The notes under the pieces: model-generated | The model's input: only the letters and a program-made list of their open reading frames with translations | What the model was told of the DNA's origin: nothing | The model's database searches: none | Shown here: piece after piece, positions 39,011 to 49,449 of the stretch | Numbering within the stretch: the stretch's first letter is position 1 | How the letters are laid out: every line of letters starts with the position of its first letter | NCBI RefSeq assembly: GCF_001640805.2 | Contig: NC_066845.1 | Location: forward strand, 18,540,307-18,604,306 | Reading direction: 5' to 3' | Source of the DNA: Lates calcarifer | Taxonomy: Eukaryota; Chordata; Actinopteri; Centropomidae | Length of the DNA: 64,000 nucleotides | Made by a program: the position numbers and the translations under genes

Positions 39011-42000
39011 AAAGGCAATTTGATCCATTTACAAATCTAATAAATGTATCATACATTTTCTAGCAAAGACTTCTTTGCATTAAATTTAGTAAAAATGCAG
39101 GGTGCGTGCGCTTTTTATGTTCTAGATAATCTTTTATTCACCCCATTTCAACGTTAGGAGTCAAGTTTGAGGTGATGGCCCATGAATCACACTGCTAACT
39201 GCTCAAGGAGAAGGGGCAAGTCCTTTTTGTGTCTCAGCTCAGTACCGGGACTGACATGGAAGGACAGGAATTTTTACTCAGGGTTGGGGTTGTGCATATT
39301 CCTCTTGTTCACATGAACAGGGAAAGAGAGGTTTGAAGGGAAAGCAGCAAAAAAGCCTTTTGTACTGTGGGCTATTTATATTCCCCAGAGGTGGCTCAAA
39401 CCTTCATCCTTCAAATCAGCCCCCAGCACTGGTGGACTTAATGCCTGTCCTGGTGCACCTCCCTGCCATTTGATCACAATCCATTAAACCATTACGCTCA
39501 CTAAAAGCACTAAGGGGCTATCTGAAAAATGCTCCCATTTCCTTTACCACACATCCTCTCTGTGTACTTGCATAGGTGAACAGACTAGACTAAATATCTT
39601 TGAAGGGCACTGCCTCAGTTTGAAAGTTTCTGGAGAGCATGGAAGTTTATGTCTGTACTTGAAGATGACCACGATTGCCAAACAGTCTACTGGGCTTGGC
39701 TGCTAAGTTACTAAACTGCATAGCCCATGTGTTTAAAATAAAGCCCCTTTCCTTCACGGGACACCAGTACCACCTGTGGAATGTGACCTCACCCCTCCCA
39801 GTGTCCAGCAGGATAACCAAACAAGGCTGGACGTTGACCCCTTTCAACTGAAAATAACTAAATTGAAAACAGTTTTAGAACTTTGTACCAGGGCTAGAGG
39901 TGTTCTTCAAAGCCTTAATTTAATTATCCTCATGAGTTTAACATACTGGTGCGACATTTTTATGACATGACTTACAAGCATGTAAATATTCATCAAATGA
40001 GGAACAGAAGCAGCACTGAGTCTTGTTCTGGGAGGTTTGTAAATTTGCACTTTATTGGACAGAGCATTCCTTAAGACTACAAATGCCTTAATGGCAAATG
40101 GGATTTCTTTGAAATTTCACCCCAGTGTGTTACTTAATTAAGGTTACTACACTGTGAATATTCAAGTCTATTGCCAAGTAAATCAAATCAAAGAGTTTCA
40201 GCCCAGCTCTCCACAGGATAAACTGCAAAACTGTCTTTCACTTTATTGCTGTGAAACAAATGCATGCAATCATGTAAACTGGCCTTGGGATCTAATGTTA
40301 ATTAAAAAATACAAATGGACTTTTGTTGTAAGTGTTTGGATGCCAGAGCTACACTCTCAGTTCCAGGAATGTGACTCAAACTCTGCATTTAAACAGCAGT
40401 TGAATGAACTTAGAAAGAGAGGCCTTAACTCTCAGGTGGGTACTTTACCTGGAATTAGCCTAAAATCCCATTTCCGTTTAATGCAATCTAAAACAAACCT
40501 CTTGGAGTTTGCTAGTAAATAACTGATCTTCCACCTGTGTGCACTGATGTGGTTATCAGCATCTGAATCCTTAGACCATCAGATTACAGCCAGAACCACA
40601 CATGCGTCTGGAAGTGTCTGGAATTTGCAAACCTTTGCTGTTGTGGTCAGAGTCGCACAAGCACACTTTGGTTAAAAATCATGTAATTTGTCTTTAACTG
40701 AAGCCAGGCTGCAGGGCCCTCTTTACATGTCGCCGTATTTGAAAAGGGTGAAGTGGAGAGAGGTTGGTCTTGGTATGTGAACTGTCTCGCATGGCGTGCC
40801 TGAGAGTGATTCTTGTTGGGTAGAGGGTGGTGGTAATAGTGCTGGAATGTGTGAAAAGATGTGCACTAATCTTGACAGTCCTCCTCCTCCTCCTAGGGCC
40901 TCATTCAAGCCGATCATTCTGTGCTGAATAAGGACAGATATACCAAGCACTTATTCCATGAATGGAAAGAAATTCACCTTTGAACTTTAACATGCTTTTG
41001 ATGAATCACAATTACAAGTGCAACTGAACTTGATGACTAAAGAAGCCAGCTGAATCCTGCCAAGAAGCTTTGGATCTTAAGCCAACTGGAAACTGAGGCA
41101 TATGAGAAATAGAATTTTACATCAAACTGGCACCTTATATATTCACCAGTTAATTGGACCACCTGTCAACAAGAAATCTTAAAGAGATAAAAACAGTTTA
41201 TCATGAAATTTGGCAGAGAGATAGGTATTAGGGCATTCAACAACTAATTAAATATCATTTGTAGACATTCCCCTGAACAACCAATAGAGAAGCTCCATTA
41301 CAAATCCAAAGGGTATGTTCATCTAAATGAAGGTGACGGGAAAATGTTTTTTTGGGTGTAAAAGTTGATCATTTGCTGTGTGTCAGCCTCAAACTGGTTC
41401 AGATTCAGTTGTTTGTGCCTCATTCAATGTCCCAATTATGCATGACAAGATGGAAAACTAGGAAAAGCCTAACCCTGTTATAGTTGTATTTTAAATCTAG
41501 CAGTGCAATTACAGTATTGTGACACAAAAACAGAAAATAGAACCTTTTGATCTGAAGTGATGTCATTTAAACAGAGCTTTATTTCCCTAAATGAAGGGAA
41601 AATTGCCTTTTTGCAAGACAAAAGCCCCCAATAGATTGGACTCTAATCCTCTGCATCGCTGAATAGCCATTTTTCAAGGGGAAAATAAAACATGATAGTA
41701 AAAGTCATTAGATAAGGGCTTTTTTGCAAGCTGTGCCATTGTTAGAATAAACAGCAGTCAGCCTGTAGCAGAGCAGATCATCTTGGCCCCGTACACTCTC
41801 ACACATACATTATTTTTTGTCATCAGGCCCCTGTACTGTCCAGTGATTGTTTAAAGAAGTCAGTATTATCTTTAAAATCACTCTACATGCATCTTTTGCA
41901 GACTTGCTTTGTGGGGTATTTGTTTGAACTTACTCACCTCCTCGTAAAGTTTCCAGGCAGAGTGGAAAAAGCTTTTGAAGTACTTTTCAAAATTAGATGT

Positions 42001-42654
42001 CATTAAAGTTCCCTTTGAAACTGGAGATATAAAAACATTATTATTTTTTTTATAATGAAATGCCGTGGATATTTTCATGTTGGTTCTCTTTCAGTCTATT
42101 TTCTGTATTTGCTTTGGCTCCTTTGTCTTTCTCTTTGCTTTCTCTGCCTCTGGTATCTTGAATGGAAGTGAAAAACACCATTTTAACAGATGCAGCTTCA
42201 TTGGAGGTGTCTGGCTTTCAAAGTGTGGCTTGTTGCTGCACATTAACCTTTCTACCATCTGCTTCACACCGTACGTCCTGACAGAGTAAAGCTGACTTCA
42301 GGAGCTTTGATTACAACTCTTGGATTATTCATACACCTTGTACATTCATTTTACAAGGCCCAGGCATGTGGGTTGGCTAGACTCTAGAGAATAGAGCTTT
42401 TGTCTGACAGTAGCAGGTATTCCTGGAAACAGTATGTTTCACCTACCTGTGATGTTGAAGACATTCCAGGAATTATTTTTAAATGAAATGTCAAATATAC
42501 TTTTTTAGATATTAAGCTTACCTCAACCTGTCTTGTCTATTTTATGCTAGTTGTCAATTTTCTACATTTCTAGTATAAGAGGGCTTATTGATAACTCCTG
42601 ACAGTAGTGTTCAACCTGCAACAGCATTTGTCAGACATGCTACCACCATGGTTT

Positions 42655-43200
42655 GAGGAATGGTAGTACCCCCAATTGGCTCTGGACTGAAATATCTCAA
42701 CAACTACGGACTGCCATGAAATTTGGTTTAGATATCATTGGTACCCAGAGAATGAATCATACAGACGTTGGTGATCCCCTGATTCTACATCTTATACCAC
42801 CAAGAGATTGACTTGTGTTATTATGAGTGACATGTCTGACATATATTGGATAGATTGCATAGAATTTGGTGAAGATATTCATACCCCAGAATGAATTGCA
42901 GTCACTTTAATGATGCCCTGACTTGTTATCTAGCGCCATCATCAAGTCAAAAAATTCTAGCCAGCCAGTTCTTTGGTTTATGACCAAATATCTGCAAAAC
43001 TAATGACATTCTCATTAGCCTGGGTTGTACTTTGCATTTACTGCAAGTTAGCAAAATTGTAAGTTAGTTAAACCAAGAAGATGAACTTTGGAAAGTATAT
43101 TTGCATGACTGATGTTAGCATTTAGCTCAAAGCACTACTATGCACAATTATAACAGAGCCAGGTAGCATACACTCATAGTTTTGTTTAAGTCTAGATAGT
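42655..43200 (+). repeat. interspersed repeat (ATATCTCAACAACTA type)
   Basis: Blocks GAAATATCTCAACAACTACG, TGCCATGAAATTTGGT, CCCAGAGAATGAATCAT, GGTGATCCCCTGA and later GCATTTAGCTCAAAGCAC occur in the order seen in a widespread fish middle-repetitive family. A second half-unit (GATAGATTGCATAGAATTTG then CCCCAGAATGAATTG) suggests an internal tandem arrangement. No coding content. Confidence 0.5.
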
Positions 43201-43386
43201 ATGGGAATTTGGAAGATGTTCCTTAAAACAATAAACACAAGATTAAACTATAAATTGTGACCCACGCAGAACACACACACAGATTTATTGAGAAAACAAA
43301 GAGTGATGCTTCTTTTCTCATTTGCTCCCATGAGTATTCCAGGGCACTTAATGGATTTTTAAACAAGGTTATGAAACTCACTCAAC

Positions 43387-43414
43387 GCTTAAATGGCTTA
43401 AATGGCTTAAATGG
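43387..43414. repeat. 9-base tandem repeat (CTTAAATGG, three copies)
   Basis: Three perfect consecutive copies of CTTAAATGG, with no gene around. Confidence 0.9.
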
Positions 43415-43479
43415 AATGTGATATTGCAAATCACATAAGAGAAAGAAATGCACTGCAGCTGAAGTTACAAGACTTTTTT

Positions 43480-43498
43480 AAAAAAAAAAAAAAAAAAA
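43480..43498. repeat. poly-A tract
   Basis: Nineteen A preceded by six T, forming a small T/A inverted repeat. Confidence 0.85.
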
Positions 43499-44159
43499 CA
43501 CTTTTTGAAGGTAATGTTGGCTGGATGAATTCTTAATGGTATTGTTGAGAGTAAATAGATCTAAATGTAATGGTGCATGGTGGGCCAGGTCTTTCATTAA
43601 GAACAAATGGAGCAGTAACATTCAGGGAGATGAAATAGCACTGCCAAGCTTGTGGAATGCAAAACCTCAGCCATTCCCCCTCCGTTTGGGATTTCTCCTT
43701 TCTCTGTTTTCTGTTTTTAGTCCAGTCATCCTTTTTCTCTGTCCTGTCTGTTCAGACTTCTCTCAAAGTTGTCCTTAGTTAAGCTTCCATCCACGTTATT
43801 AGATTAACATTCCTTCTCAGTCTTGGTCACAGTCATAGATATTTGAATGTGAATTCTTTCACGTACGTCCCACCCCTCCCTTATATCAAGTGCAGTGAGA
43901 GGAATGGGACAAAGAACTAGAGAAAAGGAGCTGTGTGTGCATGTGTGTGTATAGGGTGTAAAAATTCGTAGAGTATGGGGTGCCATCGCTTCAGTAGGGG
44001 CAACTTTTGTGTTGTGTGTGAGCCCCCCCCATCCTCTGCTTTTTCCTCGTCTCTCCCTGTCTATGCCAACAAGGAGGAGGGGTTGATGAGTTGACAGACA
44101 GACGCAGCTGGAGTGCATAAAGGGAGCTGGTCCCACCCCACTAAGATGCCAGAGATAGA

Positions 44160-44260
44160 GTGAGAGACATAGACCCAATGAGACAGAGAGAGGAAGGGAG
44201 GCAGAGAGAGAGAGGAAGAGAGATAGAGAGAGAAAGGAGGAGGAGAGAGGGAGCGCTGCT
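44160..44260. repeat. GA-rich purine tract
   Basis: About 100 bases consisting mostly of GAGA/AGGA sequence, a GAGA-type low-complexity region. A 246-codon open frame on the minus strand runs through it (Ser/Leu-rich) and is not regarded as a gene. Confidence 0.85.
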
Positions 44261-44432
44261 ACACAGCTCCTGCTGCCTGTCTGGGAACCCTCCTTTCTAT
44301 TAAGACACCTCCTCTTTCCCCCCTTTCTCTCAGCCCCGGAGGTTTTTGTTCTCTCTCTGGCTAACTTTTTTTGTTGAGTGTGTGTGTGTGTGTGTGCGAG
44401 CGCACAGTTTAGTTCAGCTCCATTCCTTTTCT

Positions 44433-44456
44433 GGGTGGGGGGTGGGGGGTGGGGGG
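44433..44456 (+). other. G-quadruplex-capable G-run cluster
   Basis: Four G-runs (3, 6, 6 and 6 G) separated by single T residues, the classic short-loop quadruplex pattern on the + strand. It follows a GT run (44377-44396) and lies about 1.15 kb before the alternative first exon. Confidence 0.75.
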
Positions 44457-45369
44457 TGTTCTGCCCCCTGTCTCTCTCCATTCCATACATCCATACAGCA
44501 TCTCTCTCGAAGGGGAGAGCAGGGTCCTCTTTCAGCTGTGTCAAACTGGCTTTAGATTTAATTACACTGGATGCATAGTGGTCTTACTTTCAAAATAAAA
44601 GCATTACCAAAAAAAGCCTGATGCAACTCATACTTGTTCTCTGAAGGAAAGACCAATTGTCAAGTACAATAAAACACACACTTGTTTAGATGACTGTTTT
44701 TAATATCAAAATAGTAATACACACCTACTATGACTGTGACCTCTAATATGGACAACGGAAGGTGCATTATGCCACAGTTTTTTGAGAATCCTGGACTTAC
44801 ACTCTCAGTGATATAAAAGTTAATAATGACATTGATTTTGCTATTGTTTTCTAAATTCAGGAGCTAGCATCCATGATAAAACACACAGCACATGTCTCTC
44901 AAGAGACGTATTGTAAAGCATTCCAACCAGTTCTGTAGACATTATAGCAATGGCTGAGAAATCATTTAAGATGATCAGTATTACACAGACATATTACATT
45001 TCTTACAGACTGTTTTATTGAATATAATGTTTATTTATATAGGATGTACTATTAACTACTACAGGGGCTACTATATGATTTGTAAGTACCTTGCTTTGAA
45101 AGCTTAGGTTGTGGAATATGGTTAAAGTGTTTTGGATTTGGGACCTGTTCAAAAGACATGAAACATAACACTAATCTCAATGTCTTATTGGTTCATTTTC
45201 TCTTGTAACAACATAATTTCAACCTTCAACTTGAATAGTGATTTTTTTCTGGTTGTTACAAATTTAACTATTGCTCAGCAGGCAAATCATTAAACCTATC
45301 TTTTGCGAGTATGTGTAATCATCGCGCTTTTAATTTGAAAGGCCCATAGCTATACTTCCTGTATTTCTC

Positions 45370-45600
45370 TGGCTAACTCCGTTTAGCTCGACACAGCTGA
45401 GTAGAGGATGGCTGCTTGCTTCTGAGCTGCTACCTCTGCGCTCACAGAGGGAAAACTCAACGTAAATAGACGAAGAAAACGTGAGGAAACGAGAGGAGGA
45501 GAGGAGGGAAAGGAGAACTTTTCCGAGAGGTGGAAATAGTTGTCACATATTTCCCCGGGAGGCTTTTATTTTTTCGGGAACGAAGGGGGGATTTTGGACC
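45370..45600 (+). promoter_or_regulatory. candidate alternative promoter and 5' UTR
   Basis: The stretch ahead of the short coding exon is richer in GC and CpG than the AT-rich DNA before it (about 44580-45360). It contains a purine-rich leader-like run (45481-45520) and a CCCGGGA at about 45555, and has no obvious TATA box. These are traits of dispersed-start vertebrate promoters. The transcription start cannot be placed from sequence alone. Confidence 0.4.
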
Positions 45601-45621
45601 ATGCCTGCTGAAGTGAAACAG
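45601..45621 (+). CDS. arvcf: alternative arvcf first coding exon (7 codons, lacks coiled coil)
   Basis: The ATG at 45601 has A at -3 and follows an in-frame TAA at 45463-45465 with no other in-frame ATG between. It encodes Met-Pro-Ala-Glu-Val-Lys-Gln and then meets a consensus donor CAG|GTTAGT at 45621/45622, phase 0. The main coding exon at 34776-34967 also ends with a Gln codon in phase 0, so either exon could join the same downstream exon without changing frame. p120-catenin is known to use alternative starts that drop its N-terminal coiled coil; by analogy this would give an ARVCF isoform without that domain. The upstream 200 bases look like a TATA-less promoter and leader. It could instead be the first exon of another gene lying beyond 64000; nothing inside the window decides this. 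Confidence 0.55.
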
Positions 45622-46055
45622 GTTAGTGTTGCTGTGCCTGCCGGTCTCCTCTCTCTCCTCTCATCGTATCTTCAGCCTGTCTGACTCTTCTTGTCTTTCT
45701 GCTCTTCTTAATTGATTCCTCATTGTTTGGATTTCGTTGCATGCTTCTCATTTTTAACAAGAACAACACTCTTTTTGTCCTCTAGATAGCTTTTTTCCCA
45801 CCCAGTTATAATATGAGAGCAGTGATCCTCAGATTAATCGATGTCCTTCAGGACGATAGTGCGCGCGTGTGTGTATTGTATGTGCACATATGGATGTGTA
45901 GTCTGTGTAGATGTGGGTATGCTTATCTGTGTACAAACTGCTGCATGACATCAAATACAGTAGGGCTACGTACTTACACCACTTAGCGACCATTTCATGC
46001 TGTAAATAGTCTGAGATGACCATGAGATATGTTTAGTGGTGGTCCCGTGTGTGCA

Positions 46056-46059
<4 letters not shown>

Positions 46060-46094
<35 letters not shown>
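46060..46094. repeat. (GT)n microsatellite
   Basis: About 17 GT units, some 450 bases after the alternative first exon. Confidence 0.9.
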
Positions 46095-46095
<1 letters not shown>

Positions 46096-48463
46096 AGGAG
46101 GACTGCCTTGCAGTAAAGCAGTGCTGTGACTTATGAGTTCCCTGACACATTCATGGGCTCAGACCTGTCTGTATCACCCATAGAATGACTGGTGTGATCA
46201 TGGGACAAGCAGTGAAGTATTGAAAGTTTGTCCCCGATCATCGCCTGTGAGGCTTTGAATGAGCCTGGGACAGGATTTATAGCCTGAGCTGTAGTGCCAG
46301 TTGTGTGAGAGACATGGCATTAAACCCTTTTGTCTTTCCCTTGCACAGATACCGCAGGAATGTGCTTTTGTTAGCTCTTGCGAGTGTGTTACTGTGTCTG
46401 TGTGGGTGTGTATGTACCAGGGCATGATGTGCATACATTATTGGAAGAGTTCCCTGTGTTTGAAGCGCATCCACAGGCAGCCTACACCATCACAATGCTC
46501 TTTTCCCCGCCGAGCTTGGCAGAACTCAGATGTTAAAAAAAGGAAGACAGATATCCAAAAGAAAGAAGGAAAGTGCAGGAAAAAAAATCTGATTGAATAA
46601 GGTCAACTTCTCATCAATGCTGCTCTCCTCCGTTGGGCTGAGAGGGGTGGAGTTAACAAACCCCTGTCTGGCAGGCAAAAACATTCTGTCAGCTCTCCAC
46701 CTTGCTCTGATAATAATATGTTAACAGTTGCCCCCCTGGACGGATGCCACTTCATAACTTTAGGAGCATTTGCCAAAAAGAGAAGCTGCTTTTCTCCCTC
46801 ACACACTCATTGTTCTTTCCATCCCTTGGTTTTGATAAGTTTGAAGGCTGTACCCAAGTGCGTGTTGATGGATCAAAAGCAGGGCAAATGTTGCCTGTTG
46901 GAATCTGTAGGCTTGGATTATGTGAATGCGTGTCCACAACCTGAGAGCATGTCCTCCCCAAATGCATCCCAAAATTGGCCAAAGACCATGACCCCCGTAG
47001 GACTGAGATAGTTGGCATAGTTGGAGGCAGGCACGCATCGTGGTGTGACCTTTTCAACTCAGCATTCAACATTCCACCGCTAGAAAGCACCTGCTTGAGC
47101 AGTGCTGAAGAGGAAGATGGGTCAACATGTGTCCAAGTCATACTTAAGCCATGGATGGATAAATTTCAGTGTCCATGTTATTGATTTGGTTGTCATTCTC
47201 CTTGCTTTTGCTCAGTTATGGCACTTGAACCTTTATGAATACTGTAAAACAAGAGCTTAGTTGCCATTTGAACCCTTTCCGGCCTGTAGAAGAATACTTC
47301 TGAAAAGAATACTGTATTGTACTGTGTTGTATGTTCCCCACAGAATCCAATAGCTTCAAATCAGTTTTTATACACCAAAGAATTTAGATAGAAAGGAACA
47401 TTGAGAGAGATACTGCTCTCTGCCTTGACCCCATCTTAATGCTGCAGCAGAGTTTACAGTGAATGAGTTTTAGCCCACTGCAGATCACTGCATAGCCCTC
47501 AATTAGTGGGGGAGCCTGCACCAGACCACGTCTGAGTTAAATATAAACATGCCTTTATTTTAGAACTTTACACTAGCAGGGTAGCGCACAAATCCTCTGA
47601 ATTTAGTTGCAGAGGCTATAGCATCTTCAGCTCATGAAAAATAGAAGAACAGATTTGTCGTGAAGGAGAAAGAAAAACATTATGAATAATCCAGTAGTCA
47701 TCATCTTGCCAAGGTCTATCAAAAAAACGACTTTACTTCTCCTCCGCAAGCTAGAAGGACCCGTCTGAATAACAAAATAATTCATCTGTGATACAGCCAA
47801 AGACTAAAGAAGGTCTTGTCTTCAGACTGTGGGTTACTGCCAGATTCCTGACAGCTAGCGGGGTTTCAGCTACAGCAACTGAACGTTCCCCTCCTCTCCG
47901 ATGCTGTTTGATTTCTTACCAAAATTAAAAAGCCGTCACACTTCCCTCTATCTCTTTTTTCTGCGGGGGCGTTTTTGTACGACAACTCGGCCGTCCTTGT
48001 GCATTCTTTCCCATTCCTTTCCTCAGGCTCCCCCTGTGTGACTGCAGAAGATGTGCAGATCAATATTTGAAGACATTTAGAGCATGAGGAGTGGCATTGT
48101 TTGGGGAGTGGAGGTCATACACAGAATAATGCCAATGACCGGAAACATATGAATGGTCAATAGCTGTGGAGAGTACATCAGTGTGAGGGGCATTTACTGT
48201 GGGGGTTGGGAGCAGGATGGGAGTAGGGGGGCTCATGAGTGCTGTTGTGTTTTGAACGTGAGATGGTCTTGGAAGAACTGTGATCATATGGTGGTCGGTG
48301 CCTGGTGACCGGTGATACCAGATGGCTTTCCCGTCACACAGCCTGTCCATACTGGCCATTCTCCCCATGTTTCCCATACCGTTCTCATGGCTGCTCTTAT
48401 TGCATGACCCATGACGCAACATGGCGTGACATGTTCTGGACATCTTTTGATCAATTCAACTGT

Positions 48464-48640
48464 TTGGGGCTTCAACAAATGATTATTTTCATGATTAATC
48501 ATGATTAATCATGATTTCATGATTAATCTGCCAATCACTGTCTATTAATTGTCAGAAATTGGTTTAAAAAATGCTTATCACATTTTCTCAGAACTGATGT
48601 TGACATGCTGAACTTAGATGATTAATCATTTATCACTTTT
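48464..48640. mobile_element. ATTAATCG-type repeat, truncated copy
   Basis: It begins GGGGCTTCAACAAATGATTA and TTTTCATGATTAATCATG, followed by TGATTAATCTGCCAATCACT and GTCAGAAATTGGTTTAAAAA, all in the order of the left part of the same family as 63713-64000. The motif CATGATTAATC occurs three times (48490-48528), giving local palindromes. It ends in AT-rich DNA. Confidence 0.5.
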
Positions 48641-49412
48641 AAAAATTATAATTTTCTGTTGATTGATGTCCTGTTCAGTTGGAATACCTCCCTACAGTTT
48701 TGAGCACGCTAGCTACACAGTTGATAACTCAATTTGTCAACTAAGTGATCTTTGCGCTATATATTGTGCAGTGATTATCATATATTATGTTTCTAAAAGC
48801 TATTGTACAGTTACTATAGTTATTTTTTGAAAGATAGATTGGTTTACTATATCTGAAATCTCCTGATGCAAGATTATACCTGACATCTGCTCTGCCAAGT
48901 GGGTTTAAACAAACACTAAAAAATATGTGCAAATGCGATTTGACCCCAGCAAGTCTTACACTGTACTATACATAGTACACTGTATGTTCTTTCTGTGGCT
49001 CATATGAACACACCCTCACGTTTTTGATGTTAACTCTGCGGTTGTGTTCTGTGGAGCACTAGGGGTCTATGCCACTCAATCCTTGGCACCACAGACCACC
49101 CCCATACCCCCCGCCCCTCCCGTCTGCCTTGGCTTCCCCTCTCTTCTGTCCTAACCCATTTGGCTGGCTGACAGTGTGACCGATGCAGGCCTGCTCTCGT
49201 TCACTCACTGTCTGACCACTGGCGAGAACCATAATGCTCTCTCAGCTTTCATCATCACACTGATGGAATTAAAAAAAGGTGAGTGGCAGTAAATTGGAAG
49301 GCTGGAGGGGGGTGCTGGAGATGGATGCTTTCATACTGCTATGTTTGGAAACAGCACTGGGGAGAAGAAGCAGCGCATTAATGAGATGGCAGCTTATTAT
49401 CTTGCTAGAGCT

Positions 49413-49413
<1 letters not shown>

Positions 49414-49446
<33 letters not shown>
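49414..49446. repeat. poly-T tract (about 33 T)
   Basis: A pure T run flanked by AGAGCTG and ACCTATTCAGC. No retroelement body seen. Confidence 0.9.

Positions 49447-49449
<3 letters not shown>

Larger units (their letters stand above)
34968..45369 (+). other. arvcf: arvcf intron (between the two alternative first exons)
   Basis: The intron starts at GTAAAT and runs past the alternative first exon. No coding exon with family similarity was seen. Contents: a GC-richer unique block at 35280-35480; short TG runs near 36140-36180 and 36310; pyrimidine-rich sequence at 38490-38590; interspersed repeats at 38930-39010 and 42655-43200; a 9-base tandem repeat at 43387-43414; poly-A at 43480-43498; and GA, GT and G-run sequence at 44160-44456. 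An open frame of 122 codons at 40154-40522 has no recognisable domain and ordinary AT-rich composition, and I treat it as chance. Confidence 0.6.

Noticed and set aside
43804..44544. Longest open frame in the window (246 codons, minus strand)
   Set aside because: It runs through GA, GT and G-run low-complexity DNA, is dominated by Ser/Leu and Thr-His repeats and shows no domain.
48060..48443. 127-codon minus-strand open frame
   Set aside because: Composition is His/Pro/Thr-rich with no family similarity, and the opposite strand is also partly open; treated as chance.
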